Below, one piece after another: positions 26,680 to 40,322 of a stretch of DNA of 64,000 bases; the first letter of the stretch is position 1; each line of letters opens with the position of its first letter. A program made the position numbers and the translations under genes. Source of the DNA: DATADD01 sp046262355 (GTDB taxonomy: Bacteria; Actinomycetota; CADDZG01; WHSQ01). The notes below the pieces were generated by a model. That model saw only the letters and a program-made list of their open reading frames with translations, was not told the origin of the DNA and searched no databases. The DNA lies in contig JBHEMX010000015.1 in NCBI GenBank assembly GCA_046262355.1, positions 1 to 64,000 of the forward strand, written 5' to 3'.

Positions 26680-28597
26680 TCAACGCGGGTCCACGTCGAC
26701 GCGCAGCCTGCTTCCCTGAGGCACCCGGGCGAGGATACCGCGCAGCCCCACGGCGACCGCGGTGGCGTCGGGACACTTCACGAGCGCCTGCAGCGCGCCC
26801 GCGGCGGCCCGCCCCGGCGCGACCCCGGCGGTCACGGGACCCAGCACGGTGGCGCCGAGGCGACGGCAGCACTCGGCCGCGCGCTCCATGACGTCGGCGC
26901 TACGCGCCCCCGATGCGTCGAGCCTCACGAGCTCGCTGAAGGGCGGATAGTCGAGCTCCGCGCGCTGCTCCAGCTCGCGCTCGAGAAAGAAGCCGTAGTC
27001 GGCTCGAGCAACCGCCTGGATCGAGTGATGCGACGGCTCGGAGCACTGGATCAGGAGGCGGCCGCCGTGCGCCGCGGGGCCGGCCCACTCGGCCATCTCG
27101 GCGAGCGCCTGGTAGGCGCTCTCAGCCGCGCGGAAGTCCGGACGCCGGATGAGTGCGTCGGCATCGAGGACCCCCACGAGCGTGACCGAAGGGCGCAGAG
27201 CGGCCTTGGTGCCGATCCACGTCGTAACGTAGATGTCCGGCGCCCGAGCCCCGTGCCAGACGCCCGCGACGTCGGGGTCGGCGCGCCGTACGAGCGCGCG
27301 CGGCCACGCCTTGCGCACCTGCTCCACGAGCCGCTCGCTGCCCGCGCCGAGGAAACGCCACTCGCGCGCGCCGCAGGTGGGACAGGCTTCGGGGGGCGCG
27401 CCGGCGAAGCCGCAGCGGGCGCAGCGGACCCTCGGCGCGCCCCCCGCCGGTGCGCGGTCGTAGCCCAGTCCCGCCTCACAGCTGGGGCAGCGCAGCGATC
27501 GCCGGCAGGACGCGCACCACACGGCCCGGGCGTAGCCGCGCCGGGGCACCAGGAGGGCGACACGCTCCCCCCGCCTGAGGGTCTCTGCGACCCGCCGATG
27601 CAGGTCGCGCGACAGGATCCGCTCGCGCGGTCGCTCGAGCAGCTCGACGATCGGCCGGGCGGCGCGGGCGCGCGCCCGGCCGGGCGCGACCAGGTTGAGG
27701 CGGTTCGACGCCGCCGCGTAGCCGGTCTCGAGCGACGGCGTGGGGCTCACGAGCACGCACACCGCTCCCTGCAACCGGGCTCGCTCGAGCGCGACGCGCG
27801 GGGCGACGTAGCGCGGCGCGCGCTCCTCTTTGTAAGTGGCGTGGTGCTCCTCGTCGACGACTATCAAGCGCAGGCTCGGGGCAGGAGCCAGCACCGACGC
27901 CCGCCCTCCGATGCCGAGGCCGTGGCCCGCGGCGAGCCGCATCCACGCGCTCGCGCGCTCGCGCTCGCTGCGGCTCGAGTCCACGCGCGCCGCATCCGTC
28001 CACGTCTCGGCGACGGCGTCGAGCACGCTCGAGCCGTAGCGCACCTCGGGCACCGCCACCAACGCCGCCCCGCATGCGGCACGCCCCGCCGCGCCGACGA
28101 GCTCGGCGATGAGCCGGCCGCGGTCCTCGCCCGCCACCGGACGGAGACACCACCCGCCCGACGCGCCCGTCTCGACGGCGCGCGCCAGCTCCGCCCCGCC
28201 CTCGTAGGCGCTCAGGCGCCGCGGCTGCGGCCCCGGCCGCAGGGGTGCTCCGGGCGCGGTCACGACCCGCACCCTGGGAGGGACGGCGCGCGCGAACGCG
28301 GTCCCGCGCGGCGCGCCGTAGCGCAGAGCGATCCACTCGAAGAGACGATCGAGCGGAGGGGGACAGAGCGGGTCCGTCACGACGAGCGCGGCTATCGGCT
28401 CGAGGATGGGCTCCTGGGAGCTTGATCCGAGCCCGACGACGACGCCGCGCACGCGCCGTCCACCGAACGGCACCCGCACGAGCGATCCGATCCCGAGGCG
28501 CGCCCGCAGGGGCTCGGGGACGACGTAGTCGAACGCCCGGTCCACGCGCCACACCGGGACCAGCGGCACGACGGAGGCTACCTGGGCGGAGGGCTCC

Positions 28598-28623
<26 letters not shown>
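26680..28623 (-). CDS. priA: Primosomal protein N' (PriA), helicase motif I lost
   Basis: Replication-restart protein, 647 residues. The N-terminal DNA-binding domain (RVDRAFDYVVPEPLRARLGIG, VRVPFGGRRVRGVVVG) is intact. Motif II is VVDEEHHATYKEE. Eight cysteines form the zinc region CASC...CPSC...CARC...CPTC between residues about 395 and 450. The Walker A GxTGSGKTE expected before motif II is absent; the region reads GASGGWCLRPVAGEDRG. Loss of motif I is usual in actinobacterial PriA, which probably act as structural loaders. The start overlaps the metK 3' end by 26 bases; a shorter start is possible. Confidence 0.93.
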
Positions 28624-29800
<1,177 letters not shown>

Positions 29801-29908
29801 AGCCGCATCCTAAAGGGCTCGGCCCCGGCTGTCCGCGGCGCGCCGCGCGCGCGGAGACCCCGACCGCCCGCCTCCGCGGCGAGGGGCCCCTCCCAGCGGG
29901 GCCGGGCC

Positions 29909-30688
29909 TCAGCTCTCGCAGTTCGCGGTCTGCTCGCCGATACAGCTGTCCTGGTCGGGCCCGCCGTCCGCAACGTCTTTGCCCTTGCCGCCGTTCAGGG
30001 CGTCGTCGTTCGTGCCCCCGAAGAGCTGGTCGTCGCCGCGATGCCCTGCGAGGGTGTCCTCTCCCGAGCTCCCGTAGCCGACGTCGTCGCCCTTGCCGCC
30101 GAGGATCGTGTCGTTGCTGCCCGGGCCCCGCACGTCGGCCCCGTCGCCGGTACCGCGCCCGCCGATGAGGGTGTCGTTGCCGTTGCCGCCGGAGACCACG
30201 TCCGCTCCTCGCCCGCCGGAAAGCCGGTCGGGCTTCTTGCCGCCGTAGAGCTTGTCGGACCCTCTGCCGTTGCCGCCTGTCAGGCGGTCGTGGCCGGGTC
30301 CGCCACTCAGGTAGTCGCCCTGCGTCCCACCCTTGAGCGAGTCCTTGCCGCCGCCGCCGAGGAGGCGGTCGTTGTCGGCGTTGCCGTTGAGCGCGTCCTT
30401 GTCCTTGCCGCCGCTCATGCGGTCGTCACCGTTGCCGCCGGACAGCGTGTCGCGTCCCGCTCCGCCGCAGATGAGGTCGCTTCCCCGGGCGCCCCGGATG
30501 ACGTCGTTGCCCCCGGCACCGAAGATGACGTCGTCGTCACCCCCGGCGACGATCACGTCTCCCTTGGCGGTGCCCACGATGGTCGGCGTCTGACCGAAGC
30601 ACTTCTTGGCGGCACTGGCCACCGGGGCGAGCGCGACCATGGCCGCCATCAAGCTCAGGATCGAACCGCCGATCAGAACTCGTCTCAT
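29909..30688 (-). CDS. Secreted RTX-type calcium-binding repeat protein (259 aa)
   Basis: A signal peptide (MRRVLIGGSILSLMAAMVALA...ASA) precedes roughly 18 nonapeptide repeats of the GGxGxDxLx type from about residue 42 to 245, such as GGAGRDTLSGGNGDDRMSG. They would fold into a calcium-binding parallel beta-roll. A short tail has two Cys (CIGEQTANC), and Cys30 lies just after the signal. No enzymatic domain is attached. It sits between coaBC and metK, breaking a usually tight housekeeping block, and is followed by a GGCCCC/GGGGCC hairpin. Its role is unknown, perhaps surface or matrix. Confidence 0.9.
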   Translation of the reverse strand: MRRVLIGGSILSLMAAMVALAPVASAAKKCFGQTPTIVGTAKGDVIVAGGDDDVIFGAGGNDVIRGARGSDLICGGAGRDTLSGGNGDDRMSGGKDKDALNGNADNDRLLGGGGKDSLKGGTQGDYLSGGPGHDRLTGGNGRGSDKLYGGKKPDRLSGGRGADVVSGGNGNDTLIGGRGTGDGADVRGPGSNDTILGGKGDDVGYGSSGEDTLAGHRGDDQLFGGTNDDALNGGKGKDVADGGPDQDSCIGEQTANCES

Positions 30689-30748
30689 ACGTCCCCCTCG
30701 TCAGAGTCCTTCGTCCGCGCGCAAGATACAGCTCTCATCTTCTCCTTC

Positions 30749-30772
30749 AACGTCCGGCGCGCCCCGGACGTT
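30749..30772. terminator. Perfect hairpin between coaBC and the RTX gene
   Basis: AACGTCCGG and CCGGACGTT arms (9 bases) around CGCGCC, 43 bases past the coaBC stop. It probably ends or attenuates the mihF-gmk-rpoZ-coaBC transcript; there is no U-tract on either strand. Confidence 0.5.
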
Positions 30773-30814
30773 ACGCATCTCTGCGTACTGATCCCCCGGT
30801 CGCTTTGCGCCCGT

Positions 30815-32062
30815 CTACCGCGCTCGGCGGCGGGCGAGCAGCGCGGCGACCTTGTCCACGAGCGCTCGCGCCAGAGCCACCTTCGACACGAGGCCGAGGT
30901 CGTCCACGCCGTCGCGCGTTGCGATCACCGCCCGATTGGTCCTCGTCCCGAAGCCGGAGTCCGAGCTCGCGACGTCGTTGGCGACGATGACGTCGGCACC
31001 CTTGGCGGCGAGCTTGTCGCGCGCCACCGCGGCGAGCGCGCCCGGATCCGCCTCGGTCTCTGCGGCGAAGCCGGCGAGGATGCCCTCAGGATGACGCAGC
31101 TCGGGGCGCGCGCCCAGCTCGGCGAGGATGTCCGGCGTGGGCTCCAACGAGAACCGGGGTGGTCCCGCCGCCTTCTTGAGCTTGCGCTCGGCGACCTCCC
31201 CGGGGCGAAAGTCGGCGACCGCGGCGGCCTTGATCACGACGTCTGCGGCCGGCGCCGCCTCGAGCACTGCGGTCCTCATCTGCTCTGCGGTTCCGACGCG
31301 CACGAGGTCGACGGCGCGGGGCGGGTCGGACGACGTGTGCCCGGCCACCAGCGTGACCTTGGCGCCGCGCGCCACGGCCTCGCGGGCGATGGCGAAGCCC
31401 ATGAGCCCCGAGGAGCGGTTCCCGAGGTAGCGCACGGGGTCGAGAGGCTCCTGTGTCCCGCCGGCGGTCACGACCACGCGACGGCCGGCCAAGCTCTGCG
31501 CCCGCTGCAGCAAGCCCAGCGCCGCAGACACGATGGCGTCGGGCTCGGCCATGCGCCCGGGGCCCTGGTCGCCCGAGAGCAGCGCGCCCGAGTCGGGGCC
31601 GACGAAGGTCGCGCCGCGCTCCTCGAGCATCTGCGCGTTGGCCACCGTCGCGGGGTGCTCCCACATCTCGCTGTGCATCGCCGGCGCCACCAGAAGCGGG
31701 GCCGTCGACATCAGCAGCGTGGCCGAGAGCGGGTCGTCGGCGATCCCCAGGGCCATCTTCGCGAGCGCGTTGGCGGTCGCCGGGGCGACGACGACGAGGT
31801 CGGCTCCACGCGCCAGCTCGACGTGCGGCACGTCGGGGCCCGAAGTGAACAGCTCCGTGAGAACGGGGTTCCGGCTCACCGAGGCGAAGGTCTGAGCGGT
31901 CACGAACCGCTGCGCCGAGGCCGTCATCACGACCCGCACGTCGGCGCCGAGCTGAGCGAGGTCCCGCACGACCTGGACCGCCTTGAACACGGCGATCCCG
32001 CCGCTCACACAGAAGATCAGCTTCTTGCCCTGAGCCCCTTCAGCGACGCGTGGAGAGCTCAC
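30815..32062 (-). CDS. coaBC: Bifunctional phosphopantothenoylcysteine decarboxylase/synthetase
   Basis: Two steps of coenzyme A synthesis. The CoaC flavoprotein part (residues 1-180) has VSGGIAVFKAVQVVRDL and APAMHSEMWEHPA. The CoaB part (about 190-415) has VVVTAGGTQEPLDPVRYLGN and AAAVADFRP. Length is 415, normal. GTG start. It follows rpoZ as in other actinobacteria. Confidence 0.96.
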   Translation of the reverse strand: MSSPRVAEGAQGKKLIFCVSGGIAVFKAVQVVRDLAQLGADVRVVMTASAQRFVTAQTFASVSRNPVLTELFTSGPDVPHVELARGADLVVVAPATANALAKMALGIADDPLSATLLMSTAPLLVAPAMHSEMWEHPATVANAQMLEERGATFVGPDSGALLSGDQGPGRMAEPDAIVSAALGLLQRAQSLAGRRVVVTAGGTQEPLDPVRYLGNRSSGLMGFAIAREAVARGAKVTLVAGHTSSDPPRAVDLVRVGTAEQMRTAVLEAAPAADVVIKAAAVADFRPGEVAERKLKKAAGPPRFSLEPTPDILAELGARPELRHPEGILAGFAAETEADPGALAAVARDKLAAKGADVIVANDVASSDSGFGTRTNRAVIATRDGVDDLGLVSKVALARALVDKVAALLARRRAR

Positions 32063-32073
32063 GCGCTCGCGCT

Positions 32074-32325
32074 CTACTTGATGCCGTCGGCAGTGCGCTC
32101 GTAGGCGATCTTGCCCTCGGCGATCTCCTGGAGGGCTATCGACAGCGGCTTGGGGGCGCGGTCGGCGCTCAACGGCACCTGCGGCGGCGTGTACTCGGCG
32201 ACACCCTCGCCGAGCTGGGTGAAGTAGGAGTTGATCTGGCGGCTGCGCTTGGCGGACAAGATCACCAAGGTGTACTTGGAATCGACGTCCTCGAGGAGCG
32301 TCTCGATCTTCGGCTCGATCATCAC
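32074..32325 (-). CDS. rpoZ: RNA polymerase omega subunit
   Basis: An 83-residue protein with the LLEDVDSKYTLVILSAKRSR and IALQEIAEGKI blocks typical of omega. It promotes assembly of RNA polymerase. It starts at a GTG followed by ATG. Between it and gmk are three direct GGTCTCATG-type repeats (about 32338-32372). Confidence 0.95.
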   Translation of the reverse strand: MMIEPKIETLLEDVDSKYTLVILSAKRSRQINSYFTQLGEGVAEYTPPQVPLSADRAPKPLSIALQEIAEGKIAYERTADGIK

Positions 32326-32412
32326 GGGTCCTTTCTCATGCGGGTCTCATGGTGGGTCTCATGGTGGGCCGCAGGCTCGCCGGCCGGCGATCGTGTCGGG
32401 CGCGCGGCTCTA

Positions 32413-32979
32413 TTAGTCCTCATCCAGTATACGGAGCAGCTCGGTCACGGCCGACTCGAGGTCGTCGTTGACCACGATGTGGTCGTAGAGGCCCTTCTGC
32501 TTGACCTCCTCGTAGGCTGCCCGCAGACGCTCCGAGAGGGCCCCCGGATCCTCGGTCCCGCGCCTTCGCAGGCGCAGGAAGAGATCGTCGAGCGACGGAG
32601 GCTCGATGAACACCAGCACCGCGTCGGGCTCCATGTGCTTGATCGCCAGGGCGCCTTGGATGTCGAGCTCGCAGACGACGTCGCGTCCCGCCGCGCGCGC
32701 CGCAGCCACCGGAGCGCGCGGGGTCCCGTAGAGGTTGCCGTAGACCTCGGCCCACTCGAGGAACCCGCCCATGTCGCGCCGGGCGAGGAACTCGTTGGCG
32801 GTGACGAAGTGATAGTGGACCCCATCGCGCTCCGCGGCGCGCGCCGGACGCGTCGTGGCGGAGACCGAGAGGACGAGCTCGGGACGCCGCCGCAGCAGGT
32901 CCTGGACGACCGTGCCCTTGCCGGCGCCCGACGGCCCGGAGATGACGAACAGCCGCCCGCGCGTCACGCGCCGTGGCAT
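32413..32979 (-). CDS. gmk: Guanylate kinase
   Basis: Phosphorylates GMP to GDP. It has the P-loop SGPSGAGKGTV, the GMP-binding TTRPARAAERDGVHYHFV and the C-terminal YEEVKQKGLYDHIVVNDD block; 188 residues. It lies between mihF and rpoZ. Confidence 0.97.
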   Translation of the reverse strand: MPRRVTRGRLFVISGPSGAGKGTVVQDLLRRRPELVLSVSATTRPARAAERDGVHYHFVTANEFLARRDMGGFLEWAEVYGNLYGTPRAPVAAARAAGRDVVCELDIQGALAIKHMEPDAVLVFIEPPSLDDLFLRLRRRGTEDPGALSERLRAAYEEVKQKGLYDHIVVNDDLESAVTELLRILDED

Positions 32980-33033
32980 CGCGCGTCCCGCCGAACACCC
33001 CTCGAAGCTGCCTGGAACAGCACTAGCGCCCCA

Positions 33034-33351
33034 CTAGCGCCGGGCGAACTCGGTCAGCAGGTTCTCCTTCTGCTTCGCGCCGAGGCCGCGCATGCGGCGC
33101 GATTCCGAGATGTCGAGGCGTTCCATGAGCTTGCGGGACCGGACCCGGCCCACGCCCGGGAGCGACTCCAGCACCGTGGAGACCTTCATCTTTCCGACCA
33201 CCTCGTCGTCCGTGCGCCCCAGGAGCTCCTTCAGCGTCGTCCTGCCGCTCTTGAGCTGCTCCTTGAGCTCGGCCCGCTTGCGCCGGGCCCTCGCCGCCTT
33301 CTCCAGGGCCTGCCGTCGCTGTTCCTCGCTGAGAGGCGGTGGCAAGGGCAT
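33034..33351 (-). CDS. mihF: Actinobacterial integration host factor (mIHF)
   Basis: A nucleoid-associated protein of 105 residues. The N-terminal helix is Arg/Lys-rich (EKAARARRKRAELKEQLKSG). The H2TH-like core has VGKMKVSTVLESLPGVGRVRS and ends RLDISESRRMRGLG. mIHF is restricted to Actinomycetota and is the best lineage marker here. A good AAGGAGG site precedes the ATG at 33351, and a strong promoter lies at 33440-33468. It heads the gmk-rpoZ-coaBC block. Confidence 0.94.
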   Translation of the reverse strand: MPLPPPLSEEQRRQALEKAARARRKRAELKEQLKSGRTTLKELLGRTDDEVVGKMKVSTVLESLPGVGRVRSRKLMERLDISESRRMRGLGAKQKENLLTEFARR

Positions 33352-33439
33352 GAGAGCGTCCTCCTTAACGGTCCTCGAGCCGTGGCGCTGGTAAGGGTCG
33401 TCCGCGCGGGGTGTGGAGCGCTCCCACGGCCGACGCCGG

Positions 33440-33468
33440 AGTATAGGCAGCAGAGAGGCGCGTCGCAA
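33440..33468 (-). promoter_or_regulatory. Promoter of mihF
   Basis: TTGCGA (33463-33468), a 17-base spacer and TATACT (33440-33445), reading leftwards, give a good housekeeping-sigma promoter about 90 bases before the mihF start. Confidence 0.7.
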
Positions 33469-33565
33469 CGGGTGCCGATCCCGTTTTCCCTGGTAACGGC
33501 CCCTTTTCGCGCCCTCGGCGCGCGCTTCGCGCCGCCTTCACGCGCACCCTCGGGCGCGCCGAGGA

Positions 33566-33703
33566 CATGTTGCAAATTGGACCCGCCGGCCGTGACTCGG
33601 CGCAAGGACCTCCACCGGGGGCTTGCCGGCACCGATCGCTCGACCCCTCAGACCAAACTTGTTGCGTTTGGACACGCCCGGCAGGTCTCGGCGCAAGAAC
33701 CTC
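33566..33703. repeat. Two copies of a 46-47 bp motif upstream of mihF
   Basis: Copies at 33566-33612 and 33658-33703 share TGTTGC...TTGGAC.CGCC...CTCGGCGCAAG.ACCTC, about three quarters identical. Each is flanked by GCCGGC or GCCCGGC inverted arms that could close a stem around the conserved core. The protein frames differ between copies, so conservation is at DNA or RNA level. The remainder of the 33469-33782 gap holds a CCAAAC/GTTTGG hairpin (33652-33670) and a 24-base tandem CCGCCCGGAGAGGCC repeat near 33727-33775; no gene is seen. Confidence 0.65.
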
Positions 33704-33782
33704 GGCCGGGCATCCTCCAGACCGCCCGGAGAGGCCGGAGACACCCCGCCCGGAGAGGCCCGAGACCCGCCCGCGAGGCCGC

Positions 33783-34364
33783 TCAGGCGCTCAGGCGGCG
33801 GCTTCCCGGGTCCTCGAACGGCGCGCCCGCTGCGCACAAGGGACACGACTCGGACGCCCACGATTGCGCCTGGAGACGGACGAGCGCCCGCAGCGGCGCG
33901 CCGAGGCCTGCGCCGCGCGCCGGATCCGCCCGGTCGAGCAGGGCCCCCACGCCCACCGGGGTCGCTCCGGACCCGTTCACGAGCCCGACGAGCTCACGCG
34001 CCGAGCCGCCGGTCGTCACGACGTCCTCGACCACCAGGACGCGCTCGTGCGGAGCCAGCTCGAAGCCCCTCCTGAACGCCATGTCGTCGCCGACGCGCTC
34101 GGCGAAGACGAGGCGCGCGTCGGCCGCAAGCGCGGTGGCGAACCCGAGAACGATCGCCCCGATCGCCGGGCTCGCGACGACGTCGAAGCGGCGCTCGAAG
34201 AGATCCGCTATCCCGGCTCCGAAGCGCTGTGTGAGGTGCGGATGCTCGAGCACCCGGAACTTCTGTACGAAGAGGTCGGAGTGGCGGCCCGACGAGAGGA
34301 GGAAGTGGCCGCGCAGGATCGCCGCCTGCTTCTCCAGCACGTCCATGATCTCGGCAGGGTTCAT
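33783..34364 (-). CDS. pyrE: Orotate phosphoribosyltransferase
   Basis: Converts orotate to OMP. The 193-residue protein has the PRPP loop VLVVEDVVTTGGSARE and the N-terminal LSSGRHSDLFVQKF. The C-terminus adds ESCPLCAAGAPFEDPG, a Cys-containing tail found in many actinobacterial and archaeal forms. Last gene of the pyr operon; its ATG overlaps the pyrF stop as ATGA. Confidence 0.95.
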   Translation of the reverse strand: MNPAEIMDVLEKQAAILRGHFLLSSGRHSDLFVQKFRVLEHPHLTQRFGAGIADLFERRFDVVASPAIGAIVLGFATALAADARLVFAERVGDDMAFRRGFELAPHERVLVVEDVVTTGGSARELVGLVNGSGATPVGVGALLDRADPARGAGLGAPLRALVRLQAQSWASESCPLCAAGAPFEDPGSRRLSA

Positions 34365-35074
34365 GCTCGGACCCGACCGATCTCGGCGTTGAGCGCGCGC
34401 GCGGCCTCGCCCGGATCGGGCGCGCCGCTTATCGGCCGCCCCACGACCAGCACGTCGGCCCCGGCGGCGAAAGCCTCGCCCGCCGACGCCACCCGTCGCT
34501 GGTCGTCGCGCGCGGCGCCCCGTGGTCTGATCCCGGGAACGACCAGCACGGGTCCGCCGTCGGCGGAGCGCCCGAAGCGGCTCCGCAGAGGGGCGACCTC
34601 GAGCGGCGAGCACACGAGCCCGGAAGCTCCCGCCGCCAGCGCCGACTCGGCCAGCCCCAGCACCTGAGCAGACATCGAGCGCTCGACGCCGATCGCCCGC
34701 AGCGAGTCGTCGTCCAAGCTCGTCAGGACCGTCACCGCGAGGATGTCGATGCGATCGTCCGCCGAGGCCACCGCGGCCTCGATCATGGTGCTCCCGCCCA
34801 GAGCGTGAACCGTGACGTAGGACGCGCCGAGCGCAACCACGGCGTCGACCGCCGTCGCCACCTGTGCCGGGATGTCGTGCAGCTTCAGGTCCGCGAACAC
34901 CGGACGGCGCGCCGCCAGCGAACGCACGAGCTCGGGACCCGCCGAATAGAAGGCGGTGAGCCCTACCTTGAAGAGGCCCGCGTGGTCCTCGGTCGCCGCC
35001 GCGAGCCGCTCGCACTCGCCCCGGCCGCGGAGGTCGAGCGCGACGCAGAGGGGATCGTCTGGGATACGCCTCAT
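34361..35074 (-). CDS. pyrF: Orotidine 5'-phosphate decarboxylase
   Basis: Final step to UMP. Signature residues are in VFADLKLHDIPAQVATAV (the D-x-K-x-x-D site). CVALDLRG lies at the N-terminus, VTVLTSLDD in the middle, and VVPGIRPRGAARDDQRRV near the phosphate loop. It has 237 residues. Confidence 0.96.
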   Translation of the reverse strand: MRRIPDDPLCVALDLRGRGECERLAAATEDHAGLFKVGLTAFYSAGPELVRSLAARRPVFADLKLHDIPAQVATAVDAVVALGASYVTVHALGGSTMIEAAVASADDRIDILAVTVLTSLDDDSLRAIGVERSMSAQVLGLAESALAAGASGLVCSPLEVAPLRSRFGRSADGGPVLVVPGIRPRGAARDDQRRVASAGEAFAAGADVLVVGRPISGAPDPGEAARALNAEIGRVRA

Positions 35075-36027
35075 CAACCCTCGAGCTTCACGGCGCCGAT
35101 GAGCTCGGCGACGTGCGCGACGCCCCAGTCCGACATGCGCTCCGCGATGCCCTCCGAGACCTCGAGCGAGAGACGCGGGTTGACGAAGTTGCCCGTTCCC
35201 ACCGCGACCGCCGAGGCGCCCGCAAGGATCATCTCGAGCGCGTCCGGGGCGCTCGAGATGCCGCCCTGTCCGATGATCGCGACGTCGGGGAAGGCCTGGT
35301 GCACCTCGTGCACCGCCTTGACCGCGATCGGCCGTATCGCCGGCCCGGAGAGCCCTCCGACCGTCCCTGCGAGCTTCGGGCGGCGGCTCTCGACGTCGAT
35401 CGCCATGCCGAAGATCGTGTTGACGAGCGACAGCCCGGCCGCGCCGCCCTCGAGGGCGGCCCCGGCGATCTCCTCGAGCGACGTGACGTTGGGAGACAGC
35501 TTGGGGAACACGGGCAACCGCGGCAGCGCCTTCTTCACCTCTGCGACGACCGCCGTCGTCGCGTCGGGGGAGTGGGCGAACATGTTGCTGCGGTCCTCGA
35601 GGTTGGGACACGAGATGTTGATCTCGACGCCGACGAGCCCCCGCCCCCCGGTGCGGAGCTTGTCGGCGACCTTGACGAACTCCTCGACCGTGTTGCCGGC
35701 TATCGACGCGAACACGGTTGCACCTTGCTCGAGGAGCCATGGAAGGTCCTCGGTGATGAAGTGGTCGACCCCCTTGTTCTGGATGCCGATCGCGTTGAGC
35801 ATCCCGGACGGCGTCTCGCACATCCTCGGGGTCGGCTTGCCGCTCCACGGCGTGAGCGTCATGGACTTCACGATGACTCCACCGATCCTCGTCAGGTCGA
35901 CGAAGCGCGCAGCCTCTCGGCCGGCGCCGAACGTCCCCGAGGCGACCAGGACGGGGGTCGCCAGCGCGACCGGCCCGAGGCGCGTTTCCAGCGGACCACT
36001 CGAGGTTCCTCGCGCGCCCTCGACCAC
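35074..36027 (-). CDS. pyrD: Dihydroorotate dehydrogenase, class 1B catalytic subunit
   Basis: NAD-linked oxidation of dihydroorotate. The 317 residues include VKSMTLTPWSGKPTPRM, NAIGIQNKGVDHF, EINISCPNLE with the catalytic Cys (the class 1 base) and GGISSAPDALEMILAGA. The adjacent pyrK identifies it as class 1B. GTG start. Confidence 0.95.
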   Translation of the reverse strand: MVEGARGTSSGPLETRLGPVALATPVLVASGTFGAGREAARFVDLTRIGGVIVKSMTLTPWSGKPTPRMCETPSGMLNAIGIQNKGVDHFITEDLPWLLEQGATVFASIAGNTVEEFVKVADKLRTGGRGLVGVEINISCPNLEDRSNMFAHSPDATTAVVAEVKKALPRLPVFPKLSPNVTSLEEIAGAALEGGAAGLSLVNTIFGMAIDVESRRPKLAGTVGGLSGPAIRPIAVKAVHEVHQAFPDVAIIGQGGISSAPDALEMILAGASAVAVGTGNFVNPRLSLEVSEGIAERMSDWGVAHVAELIGAVKLEG

Positions 36028-36028
36028 C

Positions 36029-36946
36029 TCAGTTCCCCGGTGGAGCGTGCTCGTCGTCGTAGCGTGCGAACCCTCCGCCCCAGTCGGGCGCGCCGGCCGG
36101 GGACAGCTCGGCCTCGTCGCTCGCCAGAGGCCCCATCGAGCCGTTCCACAGGACCGACGCCCCGTCGAAGACCGGTCCCTCGGTGCACGAGCGGGCGTAC
36201 ACGACCGGGTCCTCGTCGCGTTTGGGCTTGGCCCGCTTGAGCGGCATGACGCACGTCAGGCACACGCCGTACCCGCAGGCCATGAGCTCCTCAACCGCCA
36301 CCTGCACCGGAACGCCTTGCTCCGTCGCCATGCGCGACACCTCGGCGAGCATCGGGTGGGGGCCGCAGGAATAGACGACCTCGGTGGCGCAGCGCGTCAT
36401 GGTGTCGACCATCACGTCGGTCACGCGGCCGCGATCTCCCGTGCTGCCGTCCTCGGTCGTGATGCGATACACGGACGCGAGGCGGCGGACATCGATCGCG
36501 TTGAGCAGGTAGCGCGCGCTGCGAGCTCCAAGGATGCAGTCGACGCGGTGACCTTCGTTGCGCAACTCGTCGGCGAGGAAGAACAGCGGAGCCGCTCCTA
36601 TGCCGCCACCGACCAGCAGAGCGTGCACGCGCCGCTTGGGAAGCGTGAAGCCGCGCCCCAAGGGACCCACGAGATCGACCGTGGCGTGGGTCCGCAGCGA
36701 CGCGAGGTGGGCCGTCCCGGCGCCGCGCACGTCGAACACGATCTCGATCGTCGACGCCCATCCGCCGCGCTTGTGGACCCTGTAGACCGAGAACGGTCGG
36801 CGAAGGATGTGAGAGCTGCCCTGAGGGCAAGCTATGTTCACGAACTGGCCCGGCGCGACCTGCCGGCCGATCTCCGGCGCGACGATCGTGAGCGAGTGGT
36901 AGTGCTCCCCGTACTTGCGATGGGTTAGCACCTCCCCGGACGACAT
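36029..36946 (-). CDS. pyrK: Dihydroorotate dehydrogenase electron-transfer subunit
   Basis: Carries electrons from PyrD through FAD and a 2Fe-2S centre to NAD. The FAD part has GQFVNIACPQG and RRPFSVYRV; the NAD part has LLVGGGIGAAPLFFL. The iron-sulphur ligands are in CGYGVCLTCVMP and the later SCTEGPVF. The start at 36946 has a GGGGAG site 5 bases upstream. A longer frame from an ATG at 36991 exists, but that ATG belongs to a dispersed repeat and lacks a ribosome-binding site. The last 50 residues are extra and acidic. Confidence 0.94.
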   Translation of the reverse strand: MSSGEVLTHRKYGEHYHSLTIVAPEIGRQVAPGQFVNIACPQGSSHILRRPFSVYRVHKRGGWASTIEIVFDVRGAGTAHLASLRTHATVDLVGPLGRGFTLPKRRVHALLVGGGIGAAPLFFLADELRNEGHRVDCILGARSARYLLNAIDVRRLASVYRITTEDGSTGDRGRVTDVMVDTMTRCATEVVYSCGPHPMLAEVSRMATEQGVPVQVAVEELMACGYGVCLTCVMPLKRAKPKRDEDPVVYARSCTEGPVFDGASVLWNGSMGPLASDEAELSPAGAPDWGGGFARYDDEHAPPGN

Positions 36947-36970
36947 CGTTACTCCCCGCCCCTGGGCGTC

Positions 36971-37000
36971 GAGTGGGTCCTCAGGCGCCATATCGCTCGC

Positions 37001-37013
<13 letters not shown>
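36971..37013. repeat. Dispersed 43-bp inverted-repeat element, copy 1
   Basis: Arms GAGTGGGTC and GACCCACTC (9 bases, perfect) enclose a core with GGCGCCATATCG. A second copy at 63175-63217 differs at two positions; identity runs 4 bases beyond the right arm. This copy provides the carB stop codon (37001-37003) and last sense codons. REP-like; copy number elsewhere unknown. Confidence 0.8.
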
Positions 37014-40246
<3,233 letters not shown>

Positions 40247-40322
40247 TAGTGCCTCGCCCGGGGGGTTGAGCCCGCAGCACGAGCCCGACAAGGCGAACGG
40301 CGTCGTGAGGACGGCCGGGGCA

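Noticed and set aside
29801..29908. SAM riboswitch before metK
   Set aside because: Only GC-rich hairpins are present; none of the SAM-I, SAM-II or SAM-IV blocks is seen.
33538..33861. Minus-strand frame of 107 codons between pyrE and mihF
   Set aside because: It overlaps the pyrE 3' end, has no ribosome-binding site, and the DNA repeats inside it are in different frames.
36029..36991. Longer pyrK start at 36991
   Set aside because: That ATG belongs to the dispersed repeat and has no Shine-Dalgarno; the ATG at 36946 does and fits the family N-terminus.
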